Of a stretch of 36,650 bases of DNA, positions 23,745-34,140 are shown one piece after another. The position numbers were made by a program, and so were the translations under genes. Source of the DNA: an uncultured Saprospiraceae bacterium (GTDB lineage: Bacteria; Bacteroidota; Bacteroidia; Chitinophagales; Saprospiraceae). Every line of letters starts with the position of its first letter. The first letter of the stretch is position 1. The notes under the pieces were generated by a model. It was not told the DNA's origin. It saw nothing but the letters and a program-made list of their open reading frames with translations, and did not search any database. The stretch lies in NCBI GenBank assembly GCA_937924035.1, contig CALDTK010000031.1, positions 1 through 36,650 of the forward strand. Reading direction: 5' to 3'.

Positions 23745-26075
23745 ATGTTTTCAAACTACGCTTCCTACTTCAATTGCTTCCACACAAACATTGTGTGGAG
23801 TGATTCCACCTTTAGAAGTAAGAAGCGAATTACGGTAGGAATAATAATGTTGATCTTTTTGTGTGGAGTTTTAGCGCAAGCTCAAAAAACATCCATGCAG
23901 GATAATACCGCAGAAATAGTCGAAGCCGTACGTGAAGGATCAGCCCCTCCTGTATTTCTGAAGTCGTTGAATGCGGCAAAACTATCCGTTGAAGACTGGA
24001 TGGCAGATGGAACCTTAGTGCCCGTCCCAAAAGACATGGCGGGAGGATACAGTCATGAAGTACATAAGCGCAACCTTTTGCTCATGCAGAAAACAGGCTC
24101 TTTGTACGAGCTAACTGGAGAGAAGAAGTATTTCGCCTTTTTGAGAGAGTTATTCTTGACCTATGCTGAGAAGTATCCAACTTTCGGTGTGCACCCTTCC
24201 ACCAAGTCATACGCGCCAGGTAAGCTCTTTTGGCAAGCTCTTAACGATGCGAATTGGCTCGTCTATGGTAGTCAGGCATACGCAATCATACGTGATGAAC
24301 TTCCTACTAGCGAGCAACAAAAAATTGAGAATGACTTCTTAAGACCTTACGCAGATTATATCTCCTTAGAAAGTCCTCAGTTTTTCAATCGCGTCCACAA
24401 CCACAGTACTTGGGGTAATGCGGGTGTCGGCATGCTTGCAATCGCACTTAAAGATAAAGACCTTCTTCAACGAGCGCTATACGGCCTTCCTAAAAACGTA
24501 ACTACAGAGCTAAAACTCGACAATGATGGAGGTGACATTAAAGCTGGACCAAATGGTGAGGCTGGCTTTTTTGCTCAACTTGACAATGCCTTTTCCCCAG
24601 ACGGCTACTACAGTGAAGGTCCATATTACCAGCGCTACGCGATGTTACCATTCATTGTGTTTTCGAAAGCACTAGAGTCCTATGACCCTTCTATTAAAAT
24701 ATTTGAATATCGCGATGGACTACTTCGCAAAGCAGTTCATACGCTTGTTGGGATGACCGATGAAAGTGGTGCCTTTTACCCTATCAACGATGCTCAGAAG
24801 GGCATGTCCATTCAGTCTCGTGAATTAATCGCTGCGGTAGACGCAATTTATTTCTATTGCGGGCGAGAACAAACACTTTTGACTACTGCTTTGAAGCAAG
24901 GTAAAGTTCAACTTGACGAGACTGGATTTGCTGTTGCTAAAGCACTGGAAAATCTACAAGTATCACCACCCCAACTTAAAAGTCAATTATGGGTAGACGG
25001 AAAAGATGGTAATGGTGGAGGAATTGCTACATTGAGAGGCCATTCCCATCCCAACGGGACGATCAACGCACTCTTTAAATTTGGTACCCAAGGAATGGGG
25101 CACGGGCACTTCGACCGCTTATCCTTCTCTCTTTATGCTGGCAGCACAGAAATACTACAAGACTACGGCGCAGCGCGCTGGGTTAATATTGACCAAAAAG
25201 CTGGAGGACGCTATTTACCCGAAAACAAAACCTGGGCAAAGCAGACGGTCGCGCACAATACCGTCGTACTGGGCCGTAAAAGTCAGTTTGAAGGAAGCAC
25301 TAAAAAAGGAGAAGAGCACCCTTCTCAGCGCTATTTCTTTCTTGAAAAAGACAAGACATACACAGCTGTAAGCGCTAAAGATCGCCACGCGTATCCAGGT
25401 ACAGAGCTACACAGAACCCTTGCACTTCTTCAGGGAGAGGAATCTAAACAACCCTACTGGCTTGACATCTTTCGCGTATCAGGAACTGAAGCAAAGTCAG
25501 CCGACTTGCCCTTTCATTTTGCATCTCAACTCTTAGGGTCTTCAGTCGATCTAGATACGAAGCTAAATGGGATAGAGCCACTAGGAAAAAATGCAGGTTA
25601 TCAGCACGCATTCCTTGAAGCAGCAGGTAGAATTGACAGTACGCATTATGAAATGTCTTGGTATACGGACAAGCAATTTTTCACTCAAGTTAGTACTGCT
25701 GATCCTAGTGATACACTACTGCTTGCTCGAGTGGGCGCCAATGACCCCGATTTCAATTTACGGCGAGACGCATTTCACATTCAGCGTAAACAGCAAGCAA
25801 AAGATCACATCTTTGTCTCCGTCATTTCTGCACATGGGAAGTATGATCCAGTTTCTGAAATCGCGAGCTTCCCGTATGCGGAAAAGATTATTCCTACAGT
25901 TCGCTTTCAAGATGTGTCTTACACCGCAGTCTCCGTCAGCATTGAAGATCGGACTGAGTGGCTTGTTATTATCGCCAATCAAAACAATGAAAGTGAGCTA
26001 CAACACTCGCTCAAGATTGGTGGTCAGCAATATTCATGGCAAGGACCACTCCTCATTCAAAAAACTAAATCATGA
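23745..26075 (+). CDS. PL17-like oligoalginate lyase (heparinase II/III superfamily)
   Basis: 776 aa as listed; the start is uncertain. ATG 23745 gives an unusual 25-residue lead before the signal peptide (RSKKRITVGIIMLIFLCGVLAQA); GTG at residue 17 or ATG 23847 are alternatives. The N-terminal alginate-lyase alpha-toroid runs from about 60 to 400, with the Asn-His active-site candidate in RVHNHSTWGNAGVG and the Tyr region DGYYSEGPYYQRY. The C-terminal heparinase II/III-like beta domain begins near 430, with GMGHGHFDRLSFSLYAG and AKQTVAHNTVVLGR. The family cleaves unsaturated alginate oligomers exolytically to monomers, in the periplasm here given the signal peptide. It lies 70 bases before the MFS importer. 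Other heparinase-fold substrates (e.g. glucuronan) cannot be excluded. Confidence 0.88.
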   Translation: MFSNYASYFNCFHTNIVWSDSTFRSKKRITVGIIMLIFLCGVLAQAQKTSMQDNTAEIVEAVREGSAPPVFLKSLNAAKLSVEDWMADGTLVPVPKDMAGGYSHEVHKRNLLLMQKTGSLYELTGEKKYFAFLRELFLTYAEKYPTFGVHPSTKSYAPGKLFWQALNDANWLVYGSQAYAIIRDELPTSEQQKIENDFLRPYADYISLESPQFFNRVHNHSTWGNAGVGMLAIALKDKDLLQRALYGLPKNVTTELKLDNDGGDIKAGPNGEAGFFAQLDNAFSPDGYYSEGPYYQRYAMLPFIVFSKALESYDPSIKIFEYRDGLLRKAVHTLVGMTDESGAFYPINDAQKGMSIQSRELIAAVDAIYFYCGREQTLLTTALKQGKVQLDETGFAVAKALENLQVSPPQLKSQLWVDGKDGNGGGIATLRGHSHPNGTINALFKFGTQGMGHGHFDRLSFSLYAGSTEILQDYGAARWVNIDQKAGGRYLPENKTWAKQTVAHNTVVLGRKSQFEGSTKKGEEHPSQRYFFLEKDKTYTAVSAKDRHAYPGTELHRTLALLQGEESKQPYWLDIFRVSGTEAKSADLPFHFASQLLGSSVDLDTKLNGIEPLGKNAGYQHAFLEAAGRIDSTHYEMSWYTDKQFFTQVSTADPSDTLLLARVGANDPDFNLRRDAFHIQRKQQAKDHIFVSVISAHGKYDPVSEIASFPYAEKIIPTVRFQDVSYTAVSVSIEDRTEWLVIIANQNNESELQHSLKIGGQQYSWQGPLLIQKTKS

Positions 26076-26145
26076 TCTTTCTCATTCAACTAACTATTGT
26101 TGAAAGGGAAACGATCCCTCTCAGTCAACAGCTAAATTCTAGCCT

Positions 26146-27444
26146 ATGAAAATTAATGGATTAAGGTGGTGGGTTGTCGCTTTAGTAGCGATTGCGGCTG
26201 TAATCAACTACATCGACAGACAAGCTTTTGGAGCGCTGTGGCCAGATATCGCTAAGGAACTTTTTCCTGAAATGGATCAGGATAATCACAAGGTGATCTA
26301 CGGTACAATCTCGACAGTATTCATTTTGTCTTATGCAGGCGGACAAGCGTTGTTTGGGAAAATCTTTGATTGGATTGGGACTAGAATTGGATTCGCCCTT
26401 TCAATCGGAGTATGGTCATTGGCTACAATGATGCATGCTTTCGCTCAAGGGTTAGTGAGCTTTTCGATTTTCAGGTCGATTTTAGGTATCGCTGAGGCAG
26501 GCAATTGGCCTGGAGCTGCGAAAGCCAATGCAGAATGGTTTCCAACCAAAGAGCGTGCATTTGCTCAAGGAATTTTTAATTCTGGAGCAGCGATTGGAGG
26601 GATCGTTGCCTATCCAATCATTGGAATACTTGCGGCCTATTTAGGCTGGAAATCAATTTTTATCGTCGTGAGCGTCTTAGGCTTTATCTGGCTACTACCT
26701 TGGCTGTATTTAGTGAAAGCTGCTCCAAAGGAGCACCCTTGGCTAACTAAAGCTGAAAAGGACTACATCCTCTTAGGACAAGAAAATCAAGACCTCGATG
26801 GGGATGGAGAATATGATGAAGGCTATGCTCCGAGCACTGGACAGCTGCTTGGACACAAGGAAAGTTGGGGGGTAATTATTGCATCTGCGGCAATTGATCC
26901 GATTTGGTGGCTATTCATTGTCTGGATTCCAATCTATTTGTCCGAAGTCTTTGGGATGAACGTAAAAGAAATCGCGTTTTCTGCATGGTTGCCTTATGTA
27001 GGCGCAATGATAGGAGCATGGTTTGGTGGACTCTTAGCCCAAAACAGATTAGGTGCAGGTTGGAGCACTGATAAAACAAGAAAAATGGTCATTACACTAG
27101 GTTGTTTGATCATGATTCCGTGTTTCTTCCTGCTGAGAGCACCAGGGTCTGCACTGAATGCCGTAATCATTATGGCGGTTCTTCTATTCGGATTTCAAAC
27201 GGCTATCGGAAACGTACAGACTTTACCTAGCGACATGTTTAGTGGTAAGATTGTTGGAACGCTTTCTGGTTTTTCAGGAATGGCTGCAAAACTCGGCGCC
27301 GCAGGACTCACAATCCTGGTACCAATGATTACCACTGGTGGCAATTATACCCCCGCATTCATCATCGGTGGTGTCCTTGCTTTAGTCGCCTTAGCTGCGA
27401 TTTGGGTTCTATGTCCACGCATCGAACCGCTTAACCCAAAATAA
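26146..27444 (+). CDS. Hexuronate-type MFS transporter
   Basis: 432 aa with about 12 hydrophobic segments. ExuT/ACS-family signatures are NYIDRQAFGALWPDIAKEL near the N-terminus and LGIAEAGNWPGAAKANAEWFP around residue 115, with the loop KIFDWIGTRIG after TM2. It should import uronate monomers across the inner membrane with protons. A central cytoplasmic loop contains the acidic stretch ENQDLDGDGEYDEGY, which resembles a calcium-loop-like DxDxDG motif and is unusual for this family. Located between the lyase and KDG kinase genes, consistent with import of the lyase product. Confidence 0.92.
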   Translation: MKINGLRWWVVALVAIAAVINYIDRQAFGALWPDIAKELFPEMDQDNHKVIYGTISTVFILSYAGGQALFGKIFDWIGTRIGFALSIGVWSLATMMHAFAQGLVSFSIFRSILGIAEAGNWPGAAKANAEWFPTKERAFAQGIFNSGAAIGGIVAYPIIGILAAYLGWKSIFIVVSVLGFIWLLPWLYLVKAAPKEHPWLTKAEKDYILLGQENQDLDGDGEYDEGYAPSTGQLLGHKESWGVIIASAAIDPIWWLFIVWIPIYLSEVFGMNVKEIAFSAWLPYVGAMIGAWFGGLLAQNRLGAGWSTDKTRKMVITLGCLIMIPCFFLLRAPGSALNAVIIMAVLLFGFQTAIGNVQTLPSDMFSGKIVGTLSGFSGMAAKLGAAGLTILVPMITTGGNYTPAFIIGGVLALVALAAIWVLCPRIEPLNPK

Positions 27445-27635
27445 TTTTGCGCTTGTAACACTTGTTTGCAAAACTCGCCCGATGAATCTAGCTGGAAAGG
27501 TCTTCAGTAGTACTGATGGTTTTGCAGCGACTTTCTCCGAAAACGAAAACACCTCCTTCAACATAGGAGCAATCTTTGACAATAATTGAGGTCTAGCTTT
27601 TTCACTTTGCGCAGACCCATCAAATCTTTTTATTC
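27445..27635 (+). other. Spacer between importer and kdgK with possible 35-aa ORF
   Basis: An ORF at 27482-27589 (MNLAGKVFSSTDGFAATFSEN..., 35 codons) is protein-like in composition but matches nothing I recognise. The spacer is longer than usual inside an operon, so kdgK may have its own promoter; TTTTTCACTTTGC near 27600 is a near match to TAnnTTTG. Confidence 0.2.
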
Positions 27636-28694
27636 ATGCATGTAGTCACTTTTGGAGAAATCATGCTTCGTCTTTCTCCTCCTGGTCACCTCAGATTTAG
27701 CCAAGCCAATACCTTCGATGTAATTTATGGTGGTGGCGAATCAAATGTTGCTGTTGCTCTAGCAAATTATGGCATCGAATCCACCTTTGTAACTCGATTG
27801 CCAAACAATGATTTAGGTGACTGTGCGCGCAATTCATTGCGTTCACGTGGCGTCAATACTGATCAGATCATCCGAGGTGGTGATAGACTCGGCATCTACT
27901 TTCTCGAAGTAGGGGCTGTTGCTCGAGGCTCAAAAGTTGTTTATGACAGAGCGCATTCTGCGATTGCAGAAATGGGAGCCGGAATGATTGATTGGGAGTA
28001 CGTATTTACGCATGACGCTAAGGGCAATAAAAAGAAAGCCGACTGGTTCCACTGGACAGGCATCACACCTGCCATCTCACAAGGTGCCGCGGATGCTTGC
28101 CTCGAAGCTATCCAGATGGCGAACAAGCTCGGTATTATGGTTTCTACCGATTTAAATTATCGTAAGAACCTCTGGAAGTATGGCAAGGATCCACGTGAGG
28201 TAATGCCAGCACTAGTGGAAGGCTGTGACGTGATTCTTGGAAATGAAGAGGATGCTGAAAAGCACTTTGACATTCACCCTGAAGGGATGGATGTGACCAA
28301 AGGACATGACATGGCAGCAGGAAATTACCTCCCGGTTATGAAAGCCCTCATGGATCGCTTCCCACGTTGTAAGAAAGCAGTAGTAACCCTGCGTGGAAGC
28401 ATTAGTGCGAGCCACAACTCTTGGGCAGGTACGCTATATGATGGCACCAAGCAGTTTGAAACCAAAACCTATCAAATCACAGATATTGTTGACCGTGTAG
28501 GAGGTGGAGATAGCTTTATGTCTGCCTTAATTTACGGTCTCCTCAACTATCCTGAAGATGACCAGCGAGCGCTTGATTTTGCAGTTGCAGCTTCTTGCCT
28601 CAAGCACACTATTTTCGGTGACGCCAACCTAGTCACAGTCGATGAAGTTGAAAAACTCATGGAAGGTGATGGAAGTGGTCGGGTTAGCCGATAA
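27636..28694 (+). CDS. kdgK: 2-keto-3-deoxygluconate kinase (PfkB family)
   Basis: 352 aa. A ribokinase-fold sugar kinase with N-terminal FGEIMLRLSPPGHLRFSQA and the GGGESNVAVALANYG substrate region typical of KDG kinases. Next come FYFLEVGA-type residues (LGIYFLEVGAVARGSKVVYDR), STDLNYRKNLW, NEEDAEKHF, and the C-terminal anion-hole motif DRVGGGDSFMSALIYGLL with the catalytic Asp. It phosphorylates KDG to KDPG in the cytoplasm. It is followed by eda, so the two make the lower KDG route. Bacteroidota members of this type are commonly paired this way. Confidence 0.93.
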   Translation: MHVVTFGEIMLRLSPPGHLRFSQANTFDVIYGGGESNVAVALANYGIESTFVTRLPNNDLGDCARNSLRSRGVNTDQIIRGGDRLGIYFLEVGAVARGSKVVYDRAHSAIAEMGAGMIDWEYVFTHDAKGNKKKADWFHWTGITPAISQGAADACLEAIQMANKLGIMVSTDLNYRKNLWKYGKDPREVMPALVEGCDVILGNEEDAEKHFDIHPEGMDVTKGHDMAAGNYLPVMKALMDRFPRCKKAVVTLRGSISASHNSWAGTLYDGTKQFETKTYQITDIVDRVGGGDSFMSALIYGLLNYPEDDQRALDFAVAASCLKHTIFGDANLVTVDEVEKLMEGDGSGRVSR

Positions 28695-28827
28695 TGTGTA
28701 AAGGGAGTAAGGTAGACTGTTTGTTCATTGAGTAAGGAATACCAATTGGCCATTACTTGTAACCCCTTGACGATGACTTCTGTCTCCTTACACCCTCTAT
28801 TTCTTTTTGCTCTTTAACGAGGTAATA

Positions 28828-29496
28828 ATGTCCTTACATACACGCATTCACGTAGCGCATCTCATGTCTTCGACGGGCATGGTTCCGCTTTTTTATCATG
28901 GTGACATTGAGGTTGCCAAATCAATCGCGCTAGCTTGCTATAAAGGAGGTGCGCGGCTTCTCGAGTTTACGCATCGTGGCGATTTCGCGCATGAGGTTTT
29001 CGGAGAGTTGCGTAAGTTTTTAGCCAAAGAATGTCCTGAACTAGCACTCGGTGTTGGATCAGTTACCGACGCAGCCTCTGCATCCTTTTACATGATGCTC
29101 GGTGCAGATTTTATCGTAACTCCCGTGCTCAGAGAAGATATCGCTATCGTCTGCAATCGCCGCAAAGTAATGTGGAACCCGGGTTGCGCAAGCCTAGGAG
29201 AAATATGCCGAGCCGAAGAACTTGGTGCTGAAGTCGTCAAACTTTTCCCTGGAAGCGTCTACGGTCCTGGATTCGTCAAAGGAGTACTAGGACCACAAAA
29301 GTGGACGAGCATCATGCCTACAGGTGGTGTCTCTCCTGAAAGAGACAACCTAAAGGGCTGGTTTGATGCAGGTGTTGTCTGCGTTGGAATGGGATCAAAG
29401 CTCATTTCAAAAGACGTAATCGCGTCTAAAGATTGGGCTGGCTTAGAGAAGAAGACTAGAGAGACGTTAGCGTTGATTAAGGAACTTCGCGCTTAA
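28828..29496 (+). CDS. eda: KDPG/4-hydroxy-2-oxoglutarate aldolase
   Basis: 222 aa from ATG 28828; the track's start at 28807 is a TTG seven codons earlier. A TIM-barrel class I aldolase. It shows MVPLFYHGD near the N-terminus, LLEFTHRGD, LALGVGSVTDAASASFYMMLGADFIVTP, and the Schiff-base lysine in EVVKLFPGSVYGPGFVKGVLGP, followed by IMPTGGVSPE. It splits KDPG into pyruvate and glyceraldehyde-3-phosphate. Last gene of the uronate module; a strong terminator follows at 29563-29612. Confidence 0.95.
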   Translation: MSLHTRIHVAHLMSSTGMVPLFYHGDIEVAKSIALACYKGGARLLEFTHRGDFAHEVFGELRKFLAKECPELALGVGSVTDAASASFYMMLGADFIVTPVLREDIAIVCNRRKVMWNPGCASLGEICRAEELGAEVVKLFPGSVYGPGFVKGVLGPQKWTSIMPTGGVSPERDNLKGWFDAGVVCVGMGSKLISKDVIASKDWAGLEKKTRETLALIKELRA

Positions 29497-29562
29497 GGCT
29501 CGATGAGTTGGGGAAGGTAAGACCCCGCTAATAGGAACTACAACACCGGTTAAGAATCCCCC

Positions 29563-29612
29563 CAAAAAAAAGCCCCACTAGATCCTAAAATCTAGTGGGG
29601 CTAATTTGTTTT
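29563..29612. terminator. Bidirectional intrinsic terminator between eda and rpoC
   Basis: AGCCCCACTAGAT (29571-29583) and ATCTAGTGGGGCT (29590-29602) form a perfect 13-bp stem with loop CCTAAA. On the minus strand it is followed by eight T residues, and on the plus strand by AATTTGTTTT, so it serves both the rpoC and eda transcripts. Confidence 0.9.
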
Positions 29613-29621
29613 GGCGAAAGC
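29608..29621 (+). repeat. 14-mer GTTTTGGCGAAAGC, exact copy 6
   Basis: It lies between the terminator and the rpoC stop codon, overlapping the terminator's T-rich tail. Confidence 0.95.
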
Positions 29622-29630
29622 CGAAGGAAC

Positions 29631-32600
29631 TTAATCCATCATCTCCGTCTCATAACTCTCTTCTCGCTCAGACTCACGCTTGTCACGTGCATCTGCTTGC
29701 TCTTGAGTAAGAACGTAGAGATCCTTGAACGCACGCTGGCCAGTACCCGCTGGGATACGCTTACCAACGATGACATTCTCCTTAAGACCGTTGAGGAAGT
29801 CTTGCTTCGCACCAATCGCTGCCGTTGAAAGCACCTTCGTTGTCTCCTGGAACGATGCAGCCGAAATCCAACTTGTCGTACCTAATGATGAACGAGTGAT
29901 ACCCTGAAGCATCGGACTAGATGTTGCTGGAACCGCATCACGCGACTCTACCAACTTCTTATCCTCACGCTTGAGCAATGAGTTCTCTTCGCGGAGTTGA
30001 CGCACGCTTACAAGCTGACCTGCTTTGAAGTTCTCAGATTCTCCAGCATCAACAACGAATTTCTTGTCGTAGATCCAGTTGTTCTGATCAAAGAAGTCAT
30101 ACTTCTCAACTGCTTCGTTCTCGAGGAAGGTAGTATCACCAGAATCTTCGATGAGCACTCGGCGCATCATCTGACGTACAATCACCTCGATGTGCTTGTT
30201 GTTGAGTGTGATACCCTGCGAACGGTAAACTTCTTGAACACCATTGACGAGGTACGACTGTACTGCGAATGGCCCCATGATGTTGAGGATATCCTTAGGA
30301 GCTGTTGCACCATCACAAAGAGGTGTTCCTGCACGGATGAAGTCTCCATCTTGTACAAGTACGTGACGACTAAGTCCTACGAGATACTTACGCTTCTGTC
30401 CATCCTTCGCAGTGACGATAACCTCACGGTTACCACGCTTGATTTTCGAACCAAAGCTGATGACACCGTCGATCTCCGTTACAACCGCAGGGTTGCTTGG
30501 GTTACGCGCCTCGAAAAGCTCTGTAACACGTGGAAGACCACCGGTAATATCCTGAATACCACCTGCAGAACGAGGCATCTTCGCCACAATCTGACCTGCT
30601 TCTACAGCATCACCGTCTTGAACGGTTAGGCGTGAACCTACAGGCATGTTATAGTTACGCTCGTCTTCTCCGTCTTTGGTTGAAATACGAACCGTTGGAA
30701 GGATTCTTTTAGCGCCTTTCGACTCGATGATAATCTTTTCCTCCATTCCGGTCTGATCATCACGCTCTGTGCGGTAGCTAATTCCTGGCTCGATGTTCTC
30801 GAACTGAACAACACCCGCAAACTCGGAAATGATCACAGAGTTATATGGATCCCACTCTACAAGTGGATCACCTTTCTTCACAGAACTACCCTCTTTCGCA
30901 AAGAGTGTTGAACCGTAAGGAACGTGGTGTGTAATGAAGATCTTTCCTGTTTCTGCGTCTACTATTCGAATCTCGCCAGTACGAGAAAGAACAATGTTGA
31001 TGTCCTGGCCTGTAGCATCCTTGGATGCAATAGTGCGAACATCATCAAACTCAATCTTTCCTTTGTACTTGGCAGCGATGCTAGACTCTGTACGGTTTAC
31101 ACTTGCAATACCACCTACGTGGAATGTACGAAGTGTCAACTGAGTACCCGGCTCACCAATCGACTGTGCAGCGATGATACCTACAGCGTCTCCACGCTCA
31201 GCAACTCGGCCACTTGCGAGGTTCTTTCCATAGCATTTGCGACATACACCACGCTTGGTCTCACAAGTGAGTACCGAACGAATCGTTACGCTTTCTACAC
31301 CAACCTCTTCAATGAGTTTAGCCATCGCCGGAGTGATGTACTCACCCGCTTCTAGCAATACCTCTTCCGTTTCAGGATGCTCGATGTCATGCAATGTGTA
31401 ACGTCCATCTGTACGACTCTGAAGTGACTCAATCACTTTGTCGCCTTCGCGAAGAGCCGAAGTTTCAATTCCACGAAGCGTATCACAATCCTCTTCAAGG
31501 ATTACAACATCCTGAGCTACGTCAACGAGACGACGAGTCAAATAACCCGCATCTGCTGTCTTAAGTGCCGTATCGGCAAGACCCTTACGTGCACCGTGTG
31601 TCGAGATAAAGTACTCGAGTACCGAAAGACCATCCACAAAGTTGGAAAGGATCGGGTTCTCGATAACTGCTCCACCTGTATCACCAGATTTACGCGGCTT
31701 GGCCATCAAACCACGAAGACCACAAAGCTGCTTGATCTGTGCTTGAGAACCACGTGCTCCTGAATCAAGCATCATGAATACAGAGTTAAATCCCTGCTTG
31801 TGCTCACGAAGTTCAGTCATCAAGTTAGAAGTGATGCGATTATCCGCATTATTCCACTTATCGATTACTTGGTTGTAACGCTCATTCGCTGTAATCATAC
31901 CCATCTCGTAAGATTGGATGATTTCTTCTACCTCTTCAGTAGCACGATCGAGCGTTGATTGCTTTAAAGATGGCGTGATGAGGTCGCCCAAGTTGAACGA
32001 AAGACCACCTTTGAATGCCCAACCAAAACCAATCTCTTTCACCTTATCAAGGAAGATCGCAACCGTGCGGAAGTCCGTACGTGTAATGATTCCTTGGATA
32101 ATGCGCTTGAGGTTACGCTTTGTAAGTAGCTCATTTACAAACGGTACCGATTCTGGAACCGCCTGGTTAAAAAGTACACGACCAACGGTTGTGTCCACGC
32201 GCGCTTGCACAAGATTTCCGTTCTCATCCTCTGTACGTACGCGACAAGTGATCTTCGAGTGAAGCTCAACTTTGCCTTCATCCAATGCGAGAACTACCTC
32301 CTCTGGAGAGTAAAAGCGACGTCCTTCACCGAGCATCTTATGCTCTGGTGTTGAGCTACGCTCTTTCGTGATGTAGTACAATCCAAGAACCATGTCCTGT
32401 GAAGGAAGCATGATTGGTGAACCGTCTTGTGGGTTGAGCATGTTGTGCGCCGAAAGCATCAACACTTGTGCTTCCAAAATCGCCGCTTGGCTCAAAGGAA
32501 CGTGAACCGCCATTTGGTCACCGTCAAAATCGGCGTTGAAGGCAGTACAAACAAGTGGGTGCAATTGGATTGCTTTTCCTTCGATCAACGTCGGCTGAAA

Positions 32601-33953
32601 TGCCTGAATTGAAAGACGGTGAAGCGTCGGGGCACGGTTAAGCATGATCGGGTGCCCTTTGAGAATGTTCTCAAGGATATCCCAGATGATAGGATCTTTA
32701 CGCTCAACTAATTTCTTAGCACTCTTAACTGTCTTCACGATTCCACGCTCAATGAGCTTACGGATAACGAAAGGCTTAAAGAGCTCGGCAGCCATTCCTT
32801 TAGGAAGACCACACTCATGAATTTTCAACGTTGGTCCAACCACAATGACCGAACGGCCAGAGTAGTCAACACGCTTACCCAATAGGTTTTGGCGGAAGCG
32901 ACCTTGCTTTCCTTTCAAAATGTCAGAAAGAGACTTAAGTGGACGTCCACCTTCGGCCTTCACTGCATTTGACTTACGAGAGTTGTCGAAGAGACTGTCT
33001 ACAGCCTCTTGAAGCATACGCTTCTCGTTACGAAGGATTACTTCCGGTGCCTTGATCTCGAGCAATCGCTTGAGACGGTTGTTACGGATAATCACACGAC
33101 GGTAAAGGTCGTTAAGGTCAGAAGACGCAAAATGGCCACCATCAAGAGGTACAAGCGGACGAAGTTCTGGTGGAACAACGGGCAAGTACTGAATGATCGC
33201 CCATTCCGGACGGTTCTCCACGCGCGTTTGGCCATCACGGAAGCTCTCTACTACACGTAGACGCTTCAATGCTTCAGACTTACGCTGCTGACTTGTTTCT
33301 GTAGCCGCTTGGTTACGAAGGTCGTAACTTAACTGGTCAAGGTCTAGACGCTCAAGCAGATCAAAGATCGCTGAGGCACCCATTTTGGCCATGAATTTTG
33401 TTGGATCTGAATCCTCAAGTTGCTGGTTGCCTTCTGGCAACGTGTCCAACATATCAAGGTACTCTTCCTCTGTGTAGAGGCCCATTTTTTCAATACCATC
33501 GGCCTCTTTGACACCAGGCTGAATTACGACGTAACGCTCGTAGTAAATGATACTCTCAAGCTTCTTGGTATTGAGACCAAGCATATAGCCGATTTTATTC
33601 GGCAAGCTCTTAAAGAACCAAATGTGAACAACAGGTACGACCAACTTGATATGGCCCATGCGCTCGCGACGCACTTTCTTTTCGGTTACTTCTACACCAC
33701 AACGGTCGCAGACAATACCCTTATAACGAATACGCTTGTACTTACCGCAGTAGCACTCAAAATCCTTTACAGGTCCGAAAATACGCTCACAGAATAGTCC
33801 GTCACGCTCCGGCTTATAAGAGCGATAGTTGATAGTTTCAGGCTTGAGCACTTCTCCGTAGCTGCGCTCGAGAATTTCGTCCGGACTAGAGAGCGTCAGC
33901 GTAATTGTGCTGAAGTTCTGATCGAGTACCGGGGTCTTTTTTGATAACGCCAT
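29631..33953 (-). CDS. rpoC: DNA-directed RNA polymerase beta' subunit
   Basis: 1440 aa from ATG 33953 ([14 protein letters not shown]); the track's extra 14 residues are not conserved. The N-terminal zinc finger [22 protein letters not shown], the clamp and lid region ([23 protein letters not shown]), the catalytic [12 protein letters not shown] near residue 470, the bridge/trigger region ([10 protein letters not shown]..., [18 protein letters not shown]) and the second zinc-binding cysteines ([13 protein letters not shown]) are all present. It is complete and of the usual Bacteroidota length. It lies downstream of rpoB with a 275-base spacer, longer than typical for this pair, that contains three 14-mer copies. 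Confidence 0.98.
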   Translation of the reverse strand: MALSKKTPVLDQNFSTITLTLSSPDEILERSYGEVLKPETINYRSYKPERDGLFCERIFGPVKDFECYCGKYKRIRYKGIVCDRCGVEVTEKKVRRERMGHIKLVVPVVHIWFFKSLPNKIGYMLGLNTKKLESIIYYERYVVIQPGVKEADGIEKMGLYTEEEYLDMLDTLPEGNQQLEDSDPTKFMAKMGASAIFDLLERLDLDQLSYDLRNQAATETSQQRKSEALKRLRVVESFRDGQTRVENRPEWAIIQYLPVVPPELRPLVPLDGGHFASSDLNDLYRRVIIRNNRLKRLLEIKAPEVILRNEKRMLQEAVDSLFDNSRKSNAVKAEGGRPLKSLSDILKGKQGRFRQNLLGKRVDYSGRSVIVVGPTLKIHECGLPKGMAAELFKPFVIRKLIERGIVKTVKSAKKLVERKDPIIWDILENILKGHPIMLNRAPTLHRLSIQAFQPTLIEGKAIQLHPLVCTAFNADFDGDQMAVHVPLSQAAILEAQVLMLSAHNMLNPQDGSPIMLPSQDMVLGLYYITKERSSTPEHKMLGEGRRFYSPEEVVLALDEGKVELHSKITCRVRTEDENGNLVQARVDTTVGRVLFNQAVPESVPFVNELLTKRNLKRIIQGIITRTDFRTVAIFLDKVKEIGFGWAFKGGLSFNLGDLITPSLKQSTLDRATEEVEEIIQSYEMGMITANERYNQVIDKWNNADNRITSNLMTELREHKQGFNSVFMMLDSGARGSQAQIKQLCGLRGLMAKPRKSGDTGGAVIENPILSNFVDGLSVLEYFISTHGARKGLADTALKTADAGYLTRRLVDVAQDVVILEEDCDTLRGIETSALREGDKVIESLQSRTDGRYTLHDIEHPETEEVLLEAGEYITPAMAKLIEEVGVESVTIRSVLTCETKRGVCRKCYGKNLASGRVAERGDAVGIIAAQSIGEPGTQLTLRTFHVGGIASVNRTESSIAAKYKGKIEFDDVRTIASKDATGQDINIVLSRTGEIRIVDAETGKIFITHHVPYGSTLFAKEGSSVKKGDPLVEWDPYNSVIISEFAGVVQFENIEPGISYRTERDDQTGMEEKIIIESKGAKRILPTVRISTKDGEDERNYNMPVGSRLTVQDGDAVEAGQIVAKMPRSAGGIQDITGGLPRVTELFEARNPSNPAVVTEIDGVISFGSKIKRGNREVIVTAKDGQKRKYLVGLSRHVLVQDGDFIRAGTPLCDGATAPKDILNIMGPFAVQSYLVNGVQEVYRSQGITLNNKHIEVIVRQMMRRVLIEDSGDTTFLENEAVEKYDFFDQNNWIYDKKFVVDAGESENFKAGQLVSVRQLREENSLLKREDKKLVESRDAVPATSSPMLQGITRSSLGTTSWISAASFQETTKVLSTAAIGAKQDFLNGLKENVIVGKRIPAGTGQRAFKDLYVLTQEQADARDKRESEREESYETEMMD

Positions 33954-34079
33954 GTTCTTGTTATTACCACCAAATTGCTTTGGTAGGATGATCACCGCCC
34001 CCGAAGGTTTGGCTAAAGGAGTTACCGACGCTAGGTCGGCTGGAGTTGGTTTGTACTGCTCCGTTTTACAGGATTATAG

Positions 34080-34093
34080 GCTTTCGCCAAAAC
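34080..34093 (-). repeat. 14-mer GTTTTGGCGAAAGC, exact copy 7
   Basis: In the rpoB-rpoC spacer, same orientation as copy 8. Confidence 0.95.
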
Positions 34094-34140
34094 AAACCGT
34101 GCGTCTAGGTTTAATACCGTTGACGCTTTGCTGTTAGTGT

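Noticed and set aside
32886-32899. GTTTTGGCGGAAGC inside rpoC as another motif copy
   Set aside because: One mismatch, and the sequence is dictated by the conserved RFRQNLLG protein stretch, so it is not counted. The similar 7112-7125 site in rfbD (VLAEA) is treated the same way.
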